A stretch of DNA of 64,000 nt, taken from contig CP136890.1 in the NCBI GenBank assembly GCA_034359265.1, positions 66,961,501 to 67,025,500 on the forward strand, read 5' to 3'. This DNA comes from Canna indica. Taxonomy: Eukaryota; Streptophyta; Magnoliopsida; Zingiberales; Cannaceae. Made by a program: the position numbers and the translations under genes. Below the pieces are notes generated by a model that made no database searches, had not been told where the DNA came from, and saw only the letters and a list, made by a program, of their open reading frames with translations. Positions 45,876-58,600 of the stretch are shown in pieces (position 1 is the stretch's first letter; every line of letters begins with the position of its first letter).

Positions 45876-48418
45876 AGAAACACTACTAGAATAGTCGCTT
45901 TCACCGACAACTTGGTTGGCCGTCGAAAACATCCATGACTTTCTTACGATTGCACAAGCCATTGTAGATGTAACAACATCTGCAACGGCTCACATATGGC
46001 CACTTTAGCTCATCGCTTATAAGTCGATGGCATGCACAACGCGCAAAATGAAATAACTAATTAGCCACGGCTTAGAGAGGGTCGCGTGAGCCTTCGGTGA
46101 TTTAATAAATCAATAGCGACAACTCTCTTAGCTGCATCGACCATTGCTTATGACTCAATGGTGCGCACGTGGCGTGAAATAAAAAACTAATCAGCGATGG
46201 CTAGAGAGGGCCATGTTGGTTGTCAGTGATTTAATAATTAACAATCAACGGTTCAACGACGATCGTTGGGCCGTCGTCGGTGAAAAGTTTTTTTATTTTC
46301 TTTCGCGTCTGACCCTTTCTTTCTTCCTCTCTACCCCCACCACTGCCACCCACTGCTACCATCGATTTTCTCCGTCGCTTCTCCGCCGATTCTCTGCCTC
46401 CAATTAAACTTCGCCCTTCCTTCTTCTCCGCCCTCCACTCTCCTCCCTCTGCCACCGTCCAATGTCGGCCAGCATCTGGTCACTGACATTGGACAATGGC
46501 GCCGACGTCAAGTGGACGCTAGCACCGTATTTGGGGCTGAAATCTTTGGCCAATCCATCAAACAATACCCGGCAATAGCTGGCTACTACTGATTAGAGTT
46601 TAATTAACCCTAATCCCATTTTGATTAGGGTTTAATTGAACCCCAATCAAAATTGTAATTAAGATGTTATTTTAATTACAATTTAATTAAACTATTAATC
46701 TTTTATTTTTAATTACTGTTTAATCATGTTTTTTAATTAGGATGTTATTTTTAATTACTGTTTAATCTGTTAATTGTAACTAAGGTTTAATCACTATTTT
46801 TAATTTATTTGTTAATTAGTATTATTAATTTGTTAATTAGGGTTAAGTGATATTATTAATTAATTTTAGTTAGAATAAAAAAATTAGAGGAAAAAAATTA
46901 AACCATTGTTGACGCAGGTGCCGACAATGTGGCCGAAACCTAAGGACTCACACCAACGTTCACTGTGGACTCGTGCCAACATCCACTTATTTAGAAAATA
47001 ATCATGACGAGTTGATATATTTCACATACGCATCGATAAGTCGAATATGATTTTGCAAAAATCTTAGATCCCTTCGAGGGTTGTATGTTCGTGTAAATGA
47101 AGTAGACTATCTTTTATACGACGTACAATCCTTAAATTGTCCCTAATTGGATAATTTGAGCACATGGTTATTTGTATTGAATGAGGGCCTAACAAAATTC
47201 TCCCTCTGCTAGGTGAGGGGGAGTCACGCAGAGTGGTTAGTGTACGCGGCAAAAGGACGTCCCTCGCACGATAACGGGGATGATCTGATGATTCATGCAC
47301 GGGGTGTGACCTATATGGTCTCACGTGCCTCACAAGAAACTCGATCTAATTTGGCGAGAGTTCCAGGTACGTATATTTATCAAACAAATGATAATTATAA
47401 AATCGATCAGTACTAATAATTTTTTTTTTGCAAGCTCACTATACATGGTCGGAGGATCAGACCACTTTTGTAGAGAGTGCGTGGGAGTCGGTTGCTGGCG
47501 CTCGCTACAACGAGCAGCTGAACTACTGGTGGGCATATGTAAGACAGTCCCGAGTGGATTCCTATACATATGTAAGACCAGCTCGTTGAGCGGTGGGCAT
47601 TAGATGAGTGGCAAGAGGTCGCCCGGATTGCGGCTAGAAAGTACATGGGGGAGGGCTCGGGGGCACGCTACACTGGTGGCTCCGTATCATTTACGGTGTA
47701 TGAGTGTCGTATGGTATGTATAATTTTCTTAATTTTAGTTAAATTATATATTGTGATTGTATTAATGTATTTGTTTTCTAATGTTAGACACGGGTGGAGG
47801 AGAATGACAGTATCTACCGCCCCTCGCTGATGGAGGTGTTTGAGCGCACTCATCGTCAACAACATGGGGCGGGGGAGTACGTCGATAGCAGGGCCGCGGT
47901 CATCGTGGTAAGTATTTATATTTGGTTTACGTAATTTTTATTCATAGTTTATATATGTAGTTTAAAAAATTATGAAACAAAAAATAGAGTCGTGCAGAAG
48001 ACATGCACGAGGATAGGGATGGCAATATTACCCGTTTAGGTGGGCACCCATGGGTATTTACTCGTTTATGATGGGTATGGAGGGTAGTTTCCTACTCGCG
48101 GGTATTTCGCGGATAATTTTTCATACCCGTTTATTAAACGGGGTGGGTACGAGTATCATAGGACCCATACCCGTGGGTACCCGTTACCCATGAAAAATTA
48201 GTAAATTACTATTTTACCGCCAATACATATACTAAAAAACCCTAAGTTCCTAACCTAATTCAATAGTCAATACCCACTCCCCAGTACCTACACGCCGCGC
48301 CGAACACCTCTCGATCTCCTCTCTAGTCGCTCGTCAGCCCGATCACTCGTCCGCTCGATCGCTCTTGCTCGTTGCTGCGCTCACCTCTCCTCACTCGTCT
48401 CTCATCAGCTGATCAGCC

Positions 48419-48760
48419 CGATCGCTCCTCACTGCCTCTCTACAGTCCCTCCTCACTCGATCGCTCCTCACTGCCTCTCTATAGTCCCTCCTCAATCGAT
48501 CGCTCGTTCGCCCGTTCTTGTGCCCGCCTCTCCTCGCTCGTCCGCACGATCGCTCTCGCCCGTTGCTGCGCTCACCTCTCCTCGCTCGTCTCTCATCGGC
48601 CAATCTGCTCGATCGCTCGTCCGCCCGATCGCTCCTCACTGCCTCTCTGCAGTCTCTCCTCACTTGATAGCTCATCCGCCCGATCGCTCCTCACTGCCTC
48701 TCTGCAGTCCCTCCTCACTCGATCGCTCCTCACTACATCTCTACAGTCCCTCAATCGCTC
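48419..48760 (+). repeat. CGATCGCTCC minisatellite in the hAT leader
   Basis: Units of about 39 bp (CGATCGCTCCTCACTGCC, then TCTACAGTCCCTCC) start at 48419 and 48458, with further, diverged units to about 48760. They create a serine-rich 178-codon frame that I do not regard as a gene. Confidence 0.8.
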
Positions 48761-49356
48761 ATCTACCCTTGCTGCGCCCGCCTCTCCTAATTCGATCGCT
48801 CGTCCCTCATCAACCTACACCTTCGACCGAGTAGTCTTCAAGTTGTCTTCAAGCCCGAGCAGTCTTGAAGGTTTTTATTATTTATTTCCTCTTCAACTTG
48901 CATACTAAACATGTTATTTTCTCATGTCAAGTTTGGCATCTAAGTGTGATGGTCTGTTTACGTTTCATATCACATCTTGCACTGAAGCTGATTGCTTACT
49001 GATTTTTGATATTTCCATAACTGATGTAGTTTTTTCCTTTTGAATTCCTTTAAAATTTTCCTCAGTTTTTTTCCTTTCTATTCTTATACAACTTTTTAGA
49101 TATCCACATCACCTCATTGCTAAATATTTTTACTGTCGCATCAGCATGATTTAGCAATTGCTAATTTACTTGCTGCCGAGTTAATATACGTGGAAGGAGG
49201 GAAAGGTTTCACCTTTTACTTCCAGGTTTATTCCACATTTTAAATTATTCCTATTAATGCATCATGTTAATGCTTAAACTTATGAAATTTAATATTATTA
49301 CGTGCTAATTAACTGTAGAATGAAATAACATGCTAATTATATTTTTTACATGTAGA

Positions 49357-51312
49357 ATGTCTAATGAGCAAATTTCCACTCCATTGGCCATAAATGTCAA
49401 TGAAAATTCAACCCCAATGATAGATGAATCACCTAATCCGATAGGTGCAAGTCAAGCTCCAAGCTTAGATGAAGGTGATTCGTTTAAAAGAAAATTAACT
49501 TCATCGGTTTGGAATCATTTCAAGAGGCAACAAATAGATGGAAATTGAAAAACCATTTGCAATTATTGTAACGGAAAGCTTTTTGGTGAACTTAAGCAAG
49601 GTACTTCACATTTGTCATCTCATTTCAAGACTTGCAAATATCGAAGAACTCGAGGTATAAGACAATCGTTTCTCAAAACAAGTGTATCAGTTACGGGTGA
49701 AATAGTTGTGGTTGGCAATTATTCGTTTGATCAAGAAACAGTAAAGCAATCTCTTGCTAAGATGATCATACTTCATGAGTATCCAATCTCCATAGTTGAA
49801 CATATTGGTTTCAAACAGTTTTGCAATGCTATGCAACACTTGTTTAAGGTGATTTCTCGCAATACAGTCAAGAGTGACATTTTGAAGATTTATGATGGTG
49901 AAAGATAAAAAATAATGAGGTTGTTATCAAAGAATCAAAGTCGAATTTCAATCACAACTGATATGTGGACTTCTAGCAACCAAAACAAAGGATACATGGC
50001 CGTTATAGCACATTATATTGATGATTTTTGGACTTTGCAATGTCGACTTATGAGGTAACATTTATGTGTTCATTTATTAAATTTTTTTATTAAACTTCTT
50101 TATTATATATTTTAGGTTCATTTATGTGCCTGCTCCCCATATTGCCGTTGTTATTTCTGAAGTTTTGGTAGAGTGTTTAATGGATTGGAATATTGATAGA
50201 AAGTTGTCTACTTTGACTCTTGATAATTGTAGTACTAATGATGCCATGATCGAAAGGATTTTAGATAAGATTTCACCTAGATCATTTATTTTGAGTGGCA
50301 AGTTCTTTCACATGCGATGTTGTGCTCATATACTAAACTTAATTGTGAAGGATGGGTTATCTATAATATCAAATGCCATTGAAAAAGTTAGAGAGAGTGT
50401 TCATTATTGGACAACAACACCTAAAAGAGAGAAAAAATTCATGAAGACACGTGGTCAATTGAACATTCCTTATGATAAAAAACTTGTTATTGATTGCAAA
50501 ACTAGGTGGAATTCAACTTTCTTGATGTTTGATGTTGCCATATTATATAAAGATGTTTTTGGACGCCTGGTGCAATGTAAACCACAGTATAAGTCTTTGC
50601 CTAGTGAATATGATTGGGAGATGGCAAAAGAAATCTGTCATAGGTTGGAACTATTTTATGGAGTAACTAAATTATTTTCTGGTATGCTATTGAGAGAATG
50701 GAGAAGTGATCCAAATGTCATTATTCAACAAATGACTACTACTATGATTGCTAAATTTGATAAGTATTGGGGTTGTGATCAACGGAGTGATGATTGTGGG
50801 AACTATTTTAGATCCCAGATATAAAATGTTGCTACTCAATTATTTTTTGCCCAAATATATGGAGACGATGCTGAGTATGAAATATAGAAGGTCAAAAATA
50901 TGTGTCGGGATTTGGTTAATGAGTATGAGAACCAAATCAAAGAAAGAGGGGTTGGATCTTCAAAATTGGATGTCACAAATACTTCGGAAGGAAGGATAAT
51001 TGGAGGTCTAACTGCACATTGTTTGTCAATGAAATGTCTGCATATATGTGTACGATGTCAGAGTTAGACAATTATTTAGAGGAGAATGTGTTACCTCCTA
51101 ATTCAGATGAGGAGTTTGACATCTTAGCTTGGTGGAAGTCAAATAGATTAAAATACCCAACTCTGTAGAAGATTGCTAGAGATTTTTTTGCTATTCCTAT
51201 CTCCACGGTTGCTTCTGAATCAGTTTTTAGTACCGGTGGTAGAGTTCTCACTCCACATCGTAGTAGGTTGCGTGCAGAAATAGTTGAGGCATTGATGTGT
51301 TCTCAAGATTGA
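49357..51312 (+). pseudogene. hAT transposase (RICESLEEPER-like), broken
   Basis: This is a cut-and-paste transposase. From the ATG at 49357, next to a 3' splice site (TGTAG), it encodes a BED zinc finger (SSVWNHFKR; CNYCNGK; HLSSHFKTC, 49500-49630). The RNase H-like core follows (TTDMWTSSNQNKG, first Asp, about 49950; LTLDNCSTNDAM, second Asp, 50215; CAHILNLIVKDGL, 50323; KTRWNSTFLM, 50500; TILDPRYKM, 50800). The C-terminal dimerisation block is PISTVASESVFSTGGRVLTPHR (51196-51261, given here as its recognisable ends). An intron at about 50056-50115 (GT-AG) separates the first two parts. Stops are at 49546 (TGA), 49906 (TAA), 51167 (TAG) and 51310 (TGA before the usual Leu), with a frameshift near 50800-50820. 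It is inactive but recent enough to read throughout. Confidence 0.9.
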
Positions 51313-52325
51313 CTATAGAATGATAATAGAGGTAATATAATATATACTAATATAATTCAATATGTTGTGTAAAATTACAGCTTTAAATATTAATTGTCTA
51401 ATTGATGTTCTTCTTTATAGCTTCTTCGAAGATGAGATTGGGCATGGAGATTCCTTCAATGCTTGAAGATAATGATGTTGATGTAAGTAAATATATATTA
51501 TATTATATTCTTTTTATTGTTAATAGGAGTATTTCTTATGATAAACTAATATATTTTATACTTGTGCAGGATGAAAATGCTTGAAGATAATTATTGACGT
51601 GAAGAAATCTTTAATGTGTTTCTCACTTTCTGTAATCTTTGTTGCATTTTAATGTGTATACGCAATTATGCTTAAAGACATGTTGAAGACTTTATATTTT
51701 AAGGTCTTATGTTGATGTTAAGAAATGTTTGTAATTTATATTTGAAGACTTTACGCTTGAAGACATGTTGTTGAAGACTTTATATTTTAAAGTCTTATGT
51801 TTGTGTTAAGAAATGTTTTAAAGTCTTAATGTGTTGAGGTTGTGTGTTTATACTTGGAGTGTGTTTAATTATTTATATTTGAAGTTGTTATCAAAATATG
51901 ATGTGTTTATTTGAAGAGTGTTTATCGATCTTTGAAGTTCTTATCAAAATGTCAAAATTTACATTTTTTTAAATTGTCATGGGTAGCCGCCAATACCCGT
52001 GGGTATTCGTCCCCCCTGCGGGTAATTAAATGAGTACTCATTTTTGATACCCGCGGAGAATAAATGGGTAGCGGGTACCAGTTTATTTCGTGGGGCGGGT
52101 AGCGGGTAGGAACCCCCCTATCCGCCCTGCCCCGTTGACATCCCTACATGAGGACCGTCACCCAGCGCGGAAGAACTCCGCAGGGTGAATTTGACCCTGT
52201 AGAGTGGGTCGATGTTGTAGGTACATGGCTGGGAGCACGATCGTGTTTATGACTTTGTCGACAGTGGCCATGCATATGAGCTAACACAATATGATAAGCG
52301 GCCATACACGAGCCATGCCGACAGT

Positions 52326-53229
52326 AGGTGTAAATCTCATTTGCAATCCACAAGTCATATGTGGCCTCTATAGCCAGACATTATGACTACCCAAGTCAAG
52401 TGAAGCCGATAATCCGAACAACCAAACATAGTATGATTTTATGTCATTTTGTCACACATTCTAATTTGATATCTGAATTACATCATCCTTATATTGCTCA
52501 ATCTGATTTCTTGATTCCTGAGTAGATTGACTTAACAAATGACATTGATACTCCTATCAATCGATTAGAGCACGGTCATGCATTTCCTCAGTCTCACTCA
52601 TCAAAGGGCCTAGAGATATCTCTCTCAAACATAAGAGAGGCAAATTCCTTCACTAATACATATATTCATTTGCATGATTTATTCTATGTCCAATTATAGT
52701 CCTTACCATCCGGTTAAATATGATGTTAGACTAGGTCAAAACATAAATTTCCTCATGTAGGATTCCATGGTGACATCGGGTCGGAGGACTGACATATATC
52801 ACTACCGCTGTGAGATATACTAATCATATAAATTCATATATTCTCATGGTGGGTTTGTCCAACACCATGTTTTCCAACATGTGTTTATGATATGACTTTA
52901 ATATCACATATTCATGACCAGTAAAATATGATAATCATCAATCATATTGCACAATAGTTTTCATTCATTATCGTTCAAATGATAATGTCCGACTAGGCAT
53001 TGTTTAGAACAATATTCCAACTGCGCGCCTTAGGGTTTTACTATCAAGTCTCTTACTTAATGACCATTAGGCAAAGTCAACTATTCAGAGAAATTCTATC
53101 AAGTTAAATATGCTCACAATAAATAACAAGATAGAACAAGCTCTCCATTTTAAAAAAGGAAAGTAAAAATTTCAATATTATTTTATTGGCCTAGGACATA
53201 CTACTAACACTAGAACCTCTCTTATGTCA
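52326..53229. mobile_element. Non-coding retroelement-like sequence
   Basis: There is no gene. The phrasing (CATCCGGTTAAATATGATG, GTCCGACTAGGCATTG, CTATCAAGTCTCTTACTTAATG) resembles the non-coding internal sequence of Copia-type elements and the style of 43990-44500, but I could not pair any LTRs. Confidence 0.3.
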
Positions 53230-53236
53230 TATAAAA

Positions 53237-53238
<2 letters not shown>

Positions 53239-53268
<30 letters not shown>

Positions 53269-53801
53269 CAGTAAAATTACATTGATCTCCCATCTATTTT
53301 CCCATATGACACTCACCTCCCTTGTAGCTAACGGTATTAAACAGAGTTTGTTAATATAATGTGATTTCTCCCTTATACCTCTTGTTGAAAAATCATTAAA
53401 AGGAATGAATAAAATAATTGAATAAATATTTAAAAAATAAAAGTTTGAGATAAATTATTTTATTATTTAATATTCTGAACGAAATTAATGTTGGTTGAAT
53501 GTGAAAATTAAAATATTTATGAAAATTAAGCACTCATAGGTGAAAAATATGAGGGAATAAGAGTTAAATGACAAAAAGGTATTTTTGTCATTTAAAATAA
53601 GTAAAAGCGGCAAATATTTCAAAAATGCTATTAGTAAGTATATGCAGTACATATGACATACACTCTACTAACAGTTTTCGTCAGTATGGGAGATCTGTGT
53701 AACCTTTTACAAAACTCAGGGGGTCACAAGATAAAATTACAAATAGAGGGAATGTCAGTGTAATTTTATTGAACATCGGGGGAGGTCAGTGTAATTTACC
53801 C
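53239..53801. mobile_element. Mutator-like MITE
   Basis: GGGTAAATTACACTGACCTCCC at 53239 is inverted against GGGGAGGTCAGTGTAATTTACCC ending 53801 (each quoted by its ends). The 9-bp duplication TATAAAATA is exact (53230-53238, 53802-53810), as expected for Mutator-like transposition. Non-coding. Confidence 0.95.
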
Positions 53802-53810
53802 TATAAAATA

Positions 53811-54327
53811 TTTTTTGTGGGGCAAATACAACTTTTTTAAGAATTATAAGCGATTATAGAGTTTGGGTAAAAAATTTTAATGTATTAGAGACTTTTTTTC
53901 CTAAACTCCAAAACACAATAAGATTTAGTGTATTAAATTTATTTTTTTATCATGTAGAGTTTGGAAAAAAATGTGTGTTAAAAAAAAAATACTAACTAGA
54001 TAACATATATAGTTTTAGAGAGTTTTGGCAAAAATCTCTAATGCATTAAATTATTTTTTGCCAAAACTCTAGAAACAATGCAGATGTTTCTTACCAACCC
54101 TGCAAGTATGTTTGGGGATCCAAATTATTATTTTTATTGTTATAACCCATTAGAGAGTTTGAATTGGTTATAGACTTTTCGTCAAACTCCAAACACTATA
54201 CATTTCATCAAAGCAACGGTGAACAATAACTTGTGTACACCCTATACCTCTCGTATGTTATAAAATATTTCTTATGGGGCAAATATAACCTTTTTTAGAA
54301 TTATGATTTATGAAGCAGTTATATGAC
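53811..54327. repeat. AT-rich sequence bounded by a direct repeat
   Basis: ATAAAATATTT-TT-TGGGGCAAATA occurs at about 53803-53835 and 54261-54293 in the same orientation. Between them GAGACTTT/AAACTCTA phrases recur as in the element at 23588-24614. No gene. Confidence 0.45.
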
Positions 54328-55615
54328 TGCTACTATGATCATCTCTGGACCTGGAGGTCGACGGCCGCTCACCAGCATGCGGAGGGGTCGGTGCCCCAAG
54401 TGGCCCTAGCACGGCTCGCGCATGACCACTATCTTTAAAACCATACACGCGGCTGTGGTCCCAGCCACCTGCAGCATCGACCCACGCTGCTGCGTCAAAG
54501 TCCTCGGGGGTACCTCCACGCTGTATCACCGTCTGACTGTAGGTCTCCTACTCGAGTTTGATTTTTTGTTTAATATTTTTCATAAAAATTTATAAATATA
54601 TAATGAATAATTAAAACAAATATACTTACCATAATGTATGCAGCGCGGTTGTCAACATACACCCCCATCCCATGAACTCGACGGTGTGTCCGCTCAAACA
54701 CCGCCATCGGGGAGTGTCGTTGGACAGTCCTATCGTCCAACACCGTCGTCTACATTTACAAAATAAATATATTAATTAGTACACAGAGTAACAAATAAAA
54801 TATAAAATTAAAATTAAGGTATACTTACCATACGATTCGCGTGCACAGCAAATGCAATAGAGCCGCCAGAGCGATGTGCTCCTCCCCCCGACATACGATT
54901 TCTAGCCGCAGTCCTAGAAACCTCCTGCCATCGATCTGTCGACCACATCGCCATGAGCTGGTCCCATATATCGGACGTAATCCAATCGGGGTTGTATCCC
55001 CGAGTCTTCCCTATGTTAGTGGTTCCAGCTCGGGCCATTGTCTAGGACCGGGCCTGCCCTAGCTGCCCTGTTGTACCTCGCCCGGGAAATAGCCTCCCAG
55101 GTAGCATAAATGAACGACCTCTGGTCCTCAGCCCTTGTATAGCGAGCCTGCAAAACAATAATATCAGTACCAATATTAATCATCATGCATGTATAAATTT
55201 TTTTTTAATACGTGCCTCAAACTCGCGCCATAACATGTCGATGTGCTCACTGGGCACGTGAGACCACGTGGGTCATGCCCCGTGCATGTATCGTCGAATG
55301 GTAGAAGAAATGCTCATTGACACTTCTTATTGCTCAAACCTGAACAACAAAAATAAAATTTAATATTATATTATGATATAATGAATTTTAATGATTCATA
55401 ATTTATGATATATTACCACTCCCCAATCACGCTAATGAATCTGCGTGACTCTGCGGCTGGTAGAGGCTGCTACCTGTTCGGCCCGCGTGGCCGCCTGCAT
55501 CTGGATGTAATAGCCTTAGCAGTATCATCGGTAGGAGGATCAGCAATAGAAGGATCAACAACATGAGTTAGTGCCGGAGTCTCACCGATCGGACATATCT
55601 GTCGAATAGACATGT
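54328..55615 (-). pseudogene. TNPA-like protein of CACTA-2, truncated
   Basis: Blocks mirror those of CACTA-1. They are 55615-55440 (start and RGPNR-type region, disrupted), 55337-55215, 55148-54830 (GYNPDWITSDIWDQLMAMW, then RTAARNRMSGGGAHRSGG), 54750-54630, and 54529-54328 (RGGTPEDFDAAAWVDAAGGW, SGHARAVLGPLGAPTP). The Trp and Gln codons that became stops in CACTA-1 are intact here, but one extra base near 55070 shifts the frame and the C-terminus is cut away. Confidence 0.8.
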
Positions 55616-55671
55616 AATTAGATTATTATATATATAGTAGAGATATATTTAATATAAGATATATTTTACAA

Positions 55672-58600
55672 TTATTCCTCATCATCTGAGTAATAGTCTT
55701 CGAATTCTTCATCTTCTTCCTCTTCATCTTCTTCATCTCCAGCTTCCTCAATTTCATGATCGTCATCATCAGCATATTCAACTTCTAATTGAATTCACGC
55801 TGTGTCTGCATCCTCGAGTATTGGAATAATACGATCTACAGCAGGAGGATCATCTTCTTGATAGAAACCATCTGCCACATCAGGTATCGGCTCATTTTCT
55901 CCTGCTATCGGATCAATTTTTCCTCTACCTTTAGTCTTACAGACTACACGCCGATCTGCTCTATCTTTATTTCGAGCTAGATACTTCGCGCAATATACTT
56001 GTTCGGCTTGTAATGCCAATATAAAAGGCTCATTTGCTGCCAATTTGGATTTGTAATTAACCTCAATAAGTTTGTATTTTAGATGAACTTTCATGCCCCT
56101 TTCTGTTGTATCGACCTAATGACATCTAAATAGGATCACTGATTTCAAGCCGAAGTAGTGCAACTCTATCACTTTTTCCACCGGTCCATAAAAATTCATA
56201 TCATATTCAACATAGGTTGTCCCTTTCACGCAGACCCCGACATTCATCGTCTTATTTGTAAATGCATAATCAACCGTGTAAAATTTGTACCCATTAACAA
56301 AATATCCGCTATAACACGACACTAGTCGCGACGGTCCACTAACAAACTCAAATATTCTTTCATCTATTTCAACTCGGTGATATTTGTTGTAAGCCTGAAT
56401 CCAAGTAGGGAAATCATAATTCCGTAATCTCTCCAATTCTTGATCATTGTGAATAGAGTATTTTTTCACCATCTCAAAGTCAAATAATTTAATGAATTGT
56501 TCAATCTCTGGACAATTGAGTAATACGTACAAGTGTGCCAAATAATACTCTTCGTTGCTTAAGTGTCGAGATGGACGAGAACCAAAAGCACGACTAGAGT
56601 GACAAAATATATTTAATTGTTGAAATTTCTTAAATGATATACGATTCAGATATTGATCCTTCAACAGTTGCGGTGTTCTTTATTTTTTTCTTCAGACGAT
56701 TCATGTATCTTTCAAATAAGTACATCCACCGGTATTGAACGGGGCCACCAAATTGTGCCTCGTATGCCAAGTGTATCAGTAGATGCTCCATCGAGGCAAA
56801 AAAGGTAGGAGGGAAAAACTGCTCCAGCTTGCATATGATTTCAACAATATTACTTTCAAGTGTTAACATATCTTCGACTCGAAGGACATTTGCACAAATG
56901 TTTCTAAAAAATATACTTAATTTAGTCAACGAACTACAAATATTATTAGGTAGAAGATCTTGGAATGCGATCAGAAGCAATCTCTGCATGAATACATGAC
57001 AATCATGACTCTTCATCCCTGATATTTTGCAATCATCGGCGTTCACACATCGAGATAAGTTTGAAGCATATCCAACGGGTAATCTGAGTTCTTTTATTCA
57101 TTGACAAACATCTTTGATCTATTGTTTATTTAACACATACGGGGCATTCGGTTTCAGATATCGTCCGTTGACCTCTTGTAACTCCAACTCTGGTCTCTTA
57201 CAAAGTATTTTCAGATCATGTCGGGTTTTGACATTATCTTTAGTTTTTCCAAAAACATTCATAAGAGTGTTGAAAATATTATCAAACATATTTTTTTCAA
57301 TGTGCATGACATCTAAATTATGTCGAATCAGTAATGAACTCCAATAGGGCAATTCCCAAAAGATACTTTTTTTCACCCAGTTATGTGTTTGACCAAATCC
57401 TAACACTCTTTCATACAGACCAAATACTATCTTTGAAAGTGCTAAAACACGTGCTAACATTTGTTCACCAGACAACATCGGTGGTGGCCCATCTCTTTCG
57501 ACTCCACCCTTAGTAAATTTATTACGATTCTTCGATACTGATGGTTAGCCGGTAGGAATCGACGATGACATTCAAAGAATGAAATTTTTTGTCTTTTCTG
57601 AAGACTGATTGATTCAGAGTGTTCCATACAATACGGATAAGAGAGATTATTGATTGTCCACAAGACCACGATCTTTAAATTAAAGTTTTGCTTCCGATGT
57701 CAATCATAAGTGACAGCTCCCTCAGTCCACAACATTTTCAATTCATTTATCAAGGGTCTGAGAGACACGTTAATTTATTTTTGCAGACCCTTAGGACTCG
57801 GAATAATCATCGAAGCATAAATAAATTCATCTTTGATACACATTGACGGTGACAAATTATAAAGTGTCAGCAGCACTGGCCAAACTGAATAAGGAGTTGC
57901 AGAATGTCCAAACGGATTAAAACTATCTGTGCACAATGCCAATTTGATATTTCTAGTATCCCTAGCAAATGAAGGATAACATGTATCCAAATATTTTCAT
58001 GCTTCACAGTCGGATGGATGAGTCATTACTGTATCATCATGACTTCTTGCATGCCAACTCATGTCGGGGGGCGTCTTTTTCGACATAAATAATCTTTGAA
58101 GCATCGGTGTTAGTGAAAAATACCAAAGCACCTTAAACGGGATATTTTTTTGTCTGACGAATTTCTTCTCCTTGTAACGAGGATGTTGACATATAGAGCA
58201 TTTATCCAACTGCACATTTTCTTTATAATATAAAATGCAGTTATTTTCGCACACGTGTATTTTCTCGTACCCAAGCCCCAATTTTCTCATCAGCTTTTTA
58301 GTTTTATAAAAAGTTGGCACAAACTTGTTATCAGTAGGCAGCATTCCATTAATCAATCTTGTAATCCGATCATACGCAACCCCGCTGATATTACAATCGG
58401 TCTTGATGTTTAGGACCTGCATCATTGCTGAAAACCTAATGTATTTAGGACAATTCTCATACAAAGGTTCATCGGCAACTTTCAACATCTCGTAAAATTC
58501 TGCAGCTTCTTTATTCGGCAATTCAATCTCTACTGCAGTTTGTACTTTTGTGATATCAACCGCTGTAGTATCTGGTGGGACATCAGATTTTGTCTCTGTC

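Larger units (their letters stand above)
48014..52146 (+). mobile_element. Autonomous-type hAT element, decayed
   Basis: Termini TAGGGATGGCAA (48014) and TTGACATCCCTA (ending 52146) are inverted. They are flanked by CACGAGGA (48006-48013) and CATGAGGA (52147-52154), an 8-bp duplication with one mismatch. Subterminal GGGTACCCGT-type repeats fill both ends. The 4.1-kb body holds a CT-rich repeated leader and one BED/hAT transposase gene on +. It interrupts CACTA-4, so it is younger than that element. Confidence 0.95.
45881..52325 (+). mobile_element. CACTA-4: deletion-derivative CACTA element
   Basis: It opens CACTACTAGAATAGTCG at 45881 with GCAACGGCT-type subterminal repeats. A GC-rich leader (46310-46520) matches that of CACTA-3. 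The leader at 46980-47180 matches 28120-28305 of CACTA-1, then jumps directly to TNPA-like sequence at about 47205, so TNP2 is deleted. A hAT element splits it at 48014-52146. The right terminus is gone; homology ends near 52325. Confidence 0.8.
47205..52325 (+). pseudogene. TNPA-like remnant of CACTA-4, split by a hAT element
   Basis: Blocks 47205-47370 (GVTYMVSRASQET region), 47437-47713 (TTFVESAWESVAGARYN, then GGSVSFTVYECRM) and 47790-47910 (RPSLMEVFERTHRQQHGAGEYVDS) are followed, after the hAT insertion, by 52155-52290 (RTPQGEFDPVEWVDVVG). They follow the exon order of the intact-length CACTA-1 gene. Exon borders such as CCAG/GTACGTAT at 47370 remain recognisable. Stops and losses rule out a product. 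Confidence 0.7.

Noticed and set aside
48372..48908. 178-codon serine-rich frame
   Set aside because: It is produced by the CGATCGCTCC minisatellite of the hAT leader; the opposite strand is also open for the same reason.
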